Shown one piece after another: positions 61,446 to 64,000 of a stretch of DNA of 64,000 nucleotides. How positions within the stretch are numbered: the first letter of the stretch is position 1; every line of letters begins with the position of its first letter. The stretch comes from Syncephalis plumigaleata (Eukaryota; Zoopagomycota; Zoopagomycetes; Zoopagales; Piptocephalidaceae): positions 1-64,000 of the forward strand of contig JAIXMF010000032.1 of the NCBI GenBank assembly GCA_025201365.1. The letters are read 5' to 3'. Made by a program: the position numbers and the translations under genes. Below the pieces are notes generated by a model. It was not told the DNA's origin, searched no databases, and saw only the letters and a program-made list of their open reading frames with translations.

Positions 61446-62114
61446 TTAGACCATTCGATCAGCGACCGAATTGCCCGATGTCGGCATTGTCATGCATGGT
61501 GTACGCGGTGTGACCGGCATCTCATTGCCTCGACCGCGGAAGTCGTAGGCTGGCGATGGAGGTACGTGCAGACCAATGGAACGTTGCGCAGCAACTCGTT
61601 GGCCTGCTCCTGTACCGGAGGGTGTTGCCACTGGCACGCCTAGACTAACAGAGGCAGGTGGCACTTCAACCATAATAGCGGTAGGCGCTCCTTTACGTCG
61701 TCCACCGCGTTTCATGGTCGGGATAGGACTGCCAAAAGTCGATTGATGATTGCTGTTATTCTGTACCGCGTGGCGTAGCATAATGGAGGAAGAGCGAGAG
61801 GGTCGCAATGTTCCTCGCATGGCACCTCGACCTGCACTGGTTCTACCAGCGACAGTGGATGCTCTTATCGGCTGTTGCTGTTTCTTATTGCGTCTATAGC
61901 GATAAACGAGTGCACCAACCACTATTACCGCTCCTGCCGCACCACCACACACAACACCGGTTACGGTAGCGCGAGACGAGGACGAACTAGTTGTATTACT
62001 CTCGGCTTTACTTCCAGTATGATTGCTCGTTGCAGTACTAGGCGGAGCACTCTCTGCAACTTGATACAAAGAAATAAATAGCAATGCAATAGAGATAAAC
62101 GTGTATAACCGCAT
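61446..62114 (-). CDS. Small single-pass membrane protein, 222 aa
   Basis: A single exon. Signal peptide MRLYTFISIALLFISLYQVA (cleavage near AESA). A short Ser/Thr/Asn-rich outside segment includes potential N-glycosylation sites (NHT, NTT). A Gly/Ala/Val-rich transmembrane helix (VTGVVCGGAAGAVIVVGALV) is followed by a basic stop-transfer YRYRRNKK. The cytosolic tail is disordered, rich in Gly, Arg and Pro (RGAMRGTLRPSRSSS, KRGGRRKGAPTA, VTPRTPCMT). No known domain. The arrangement (short ectodomain, one helix, unstructured tail with TP and SP sites) parallels the convergent neighbour ending at 60458. Confidence 0.7.
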   Translation of the reverse strand: MRLYTFISIALLFISLYQVAESAPPSTATSNHTGSKAESNTTSSSSSRATVTGVVCGGAAGAVIVVGALVYRYRRNKKQQQPIRASTVAGRTSAGRGAMRGTLRPSRSSSIMLRHAVQNNSNHQSTFGSPIPTMKRGGRRKGAPTAIMVEVPPASVSLGVPVATPSGTGAGQRVAAQRSIGLHVPPSPAYDFRGRGNEMPVTPRTPCMTMPTSGNSVADRMV

Positions 62115-64000
62115 TGTTGCCTATAATGTTATTAGTAGCATGATGACAGGTTAGTGCATTTGTCATTGACGATTATCTTGCTAGCTAGCGTATTATTCTT
62201 GTTCTTATTCTTATCAACTACTCACCAGAGGAATACGATTAGAATATACGCGGTTTATCTTCTTAGTTCGAGGCGAGAGTGCAGCGGTGACAGTGACAGT
62301 GGCGGCAGCTGTGCTAACAAGTGGATATGCAATGAAAACCACAATATTATAAGTGGCACACCGGTAAAACAAGCGAGTGTTGTACGATTGGCGCGTATGG
62401 CACTAAACCTAAACGATTTTCTCAACAAGGCCAGCCCTGAAGGAGTGGAGAAAACAGGTGTGAGAAGAGAAAGATTGCGAAAAACAAACGAATATGCTAT
62501 TGTAAAGTTATTGCAATGAAAGGCAAGCACACAATAGCAACTGGACGCTATATATATAGGGAGAGAGAGCAAGAGAGCAAGAGAGAGAATTAGTATACGA
62601 TGCTTACGAATGGATTGGCTGCAGATACATAAACTGTACCTGCATGTATGTTTATATGTATTTATGTTTATACTTACATTGCAGAGACGAGAGCGAATAC
62701 GAGTTGATGACAAGGATGAGGAAAGAAAAAAGAAGCTGGACAAGGAGGCTAGTTGCCTCCGTTATTATACCAGCGTATTGTGTACCACACGGAGTTGGCA
62801 AAAACGGGGACTCAAACCATGCCTGCTTTCTCTCCTCTCGCTCTCTCTCTTGCTCTCTCTCTTACATTTTCTCGCACTATTTTTGTGCATCCAAAATGGT
62901 AATTGCGTTCATTAAGCACACCGACAAGGGATGAAACACCTTGTATGGAAGTGTCTGAGGTTAAAACCACACTGGAAGTGACATGAAGATAAACGCTTTT
63001 TCAATATCAGGTTTTCATTGAGTACGCCACACGTATATGCAGATATCCACGCATATCATACGCACATTATACACGCGCACACTTACAAGTCAGATGAACA
63101 ACAAGATGGCGTTGATGTATGTATGACATTTATCATTGCAATGGCATCCTACATTTGTACACACGCATGCGTATATCTATATCTATATCTATTTATCTTT
63201 GTGTGTTTGTGTGTTAATATGTGTGTGGCTATATCGTCATACCATGGTTTATAGAATTAGAGTTGCTTCTAATCATCATTGTCAAATGCCACTATAATGG
63301 TCTATTATTATGCTAATACCAGCAAATCACTAATAGCCTATGCTTGATCATGAAACTATACTAGACACTCGAGTCAATAAACAAGAGTAACCATGTAAAC
63401 CTAAACATGATTGATATTGTTGTCATTCAATGGATAATAACGCTTGCACAATAATAAATTAGAATATTGCAATAATAATTCGATTAGTTTTAAGTGGATA
63501 ATAAGATTTAATTAGTATATCATATAATTAAAAAAAGTTATTAGTTTGTGTCTATGGTCAGTATCCGTGCCACACACACACGCCCCCTCACTAATGGCTG
63601 TGGTCGTGGTCGTTTGCAGTTACTAGCCTGCGTAGCCTGGTTCATCTGATCGTTATCGTCCTCGTTTAACTACTCGCTTGTCCATCTGCTCTACCTTCTA
63701 CTCGTGTTGTAACCAGTTCAAACTGCCTCTCCTTATTCCAAGTCTATTGTGATCCAATAGTGTGACTGTATTTCCACTCCGCGTCACAGTGTTTCTACAC
63801 TCCTGTGCGACTTCCCCTTCTTGCCACACAGACATCATTGTTCAGCGTTGTGCCACCACCACCGCTACCACCACTACTACTATCGTCATCATCTCCATTG
63901 CCATAATCAGTCATGGACGGTCGATTGTCGTCAACCTCATGTGGCTTACCGGTTGATCGACCACCCTCCGAAATATTCATTACCATCTTCCGTTTACTGC
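62115..64000. other. Right edge, no supported gene
   Basis: Upstream region of the 61446-62114 gene, then AT-rich sequence with microsatellites (GAGA near 62560-62588, TCTC near 62830-62866, TATC near 63173-63196, CACA near 63573-63584). A minus-strand frame at 63795-63986 (MVMNISEGGRSTG, Asp/Ser/Gly-rich) with a donor-like GTAAGC could be the edge of a gene lying beyond the window, but evidence is thin. Confidence 0.4.

Noticed and set aside
63795-63986. Minus-strand ORF at the right edge
   Set aside because: Gly/Ser/Asp low complexity and only one donor-like site; cannot be supported without sequence beyond the window.

Overview
The window is eukaryotic nuclear DNA, AT-rich and rich in microsatellites. 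Most genes are cut by short introns (mainly 40-110 bp) with GTAAGT-like donors. The gene set points to a fungus, most plausibly an early-diverging (zygomycete-grade) lineage. It includes SNU13, a LAMMER kinase, RIO1, beta-tubulin, a paxillin-like LIM protein with a fungal-type N-terminal Cys motif, saccharolysin, a UBR7-like protein, a CCDC137 homologue, a fungal PQ-loop protein and the kinetochore protein DSN1. The exact taxon cannot be fixed from the sequence alone. Exon coordinates below were built by hand by matching splice sites, reading phase and family similarity.

Layout. 0.1-6.4 kb: SNU13, an RGG-tailed protein and a SET-domain protein. Two copies of a Tc1/mariner-type MITE lie immediately upstream of the last two genes. 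6.4-16.2 kb: a repeat-rich island with MITE fragments, two inverted pairs of other repeats, a divergent CDC20/CDH1-like WD40 gene and a gene with a FAR1/FLYWCH-like zinc domain. 16.2-20.7 kb: a gene-poor, pyrimidine-rich stretch leading to a LAMMER kinase (20.7-23.5). 24.6-35.2 kb, all on the minus strand: RIO1 kinase (10 exons), a small secreted protein, an intronless beta-tubulin with Met at position 198, a signal-peptide-bearing oligopeptidase B and a low-complexity unknown. 35.2-38.5 kb: gene-poor. 38.5-46.8 kb: a four-LIM protein, a secreted kinase-like protein and an M3 metallopeptidase (16 exons). 47.2-48.0 kb: a 5'-truncated PP2C and an interrupted ORF, probably a rearrangement scar. 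48.2-58.0 kb: an RBR E3 ligase fused to zinc fingers, UBR7-like, CCDC137-like, PQ-loop and DSN1. 58.8-62.1 kb: two convergent genes for single-pass membrane proteins with disordered tails. 62.1-64.0 kb: no supported gene.

The genes do not form one pathway. Themes that recur are ubiquitin and cell-cycle control (CDC20-like, RBR, UBR7, DSN1, tubulin), ribosome/snoRNP biogenesis (SNU13, RIO1, CCDC137-like) and secreted or surface proteins. The least ordinary items are the secreted protein-kinase-like protein, the RBR-zinc-finger fusion, the unusual beta-tubulin, the degenerate CDC20 paralogue, and the MITE whose same end abuts two gene starts.
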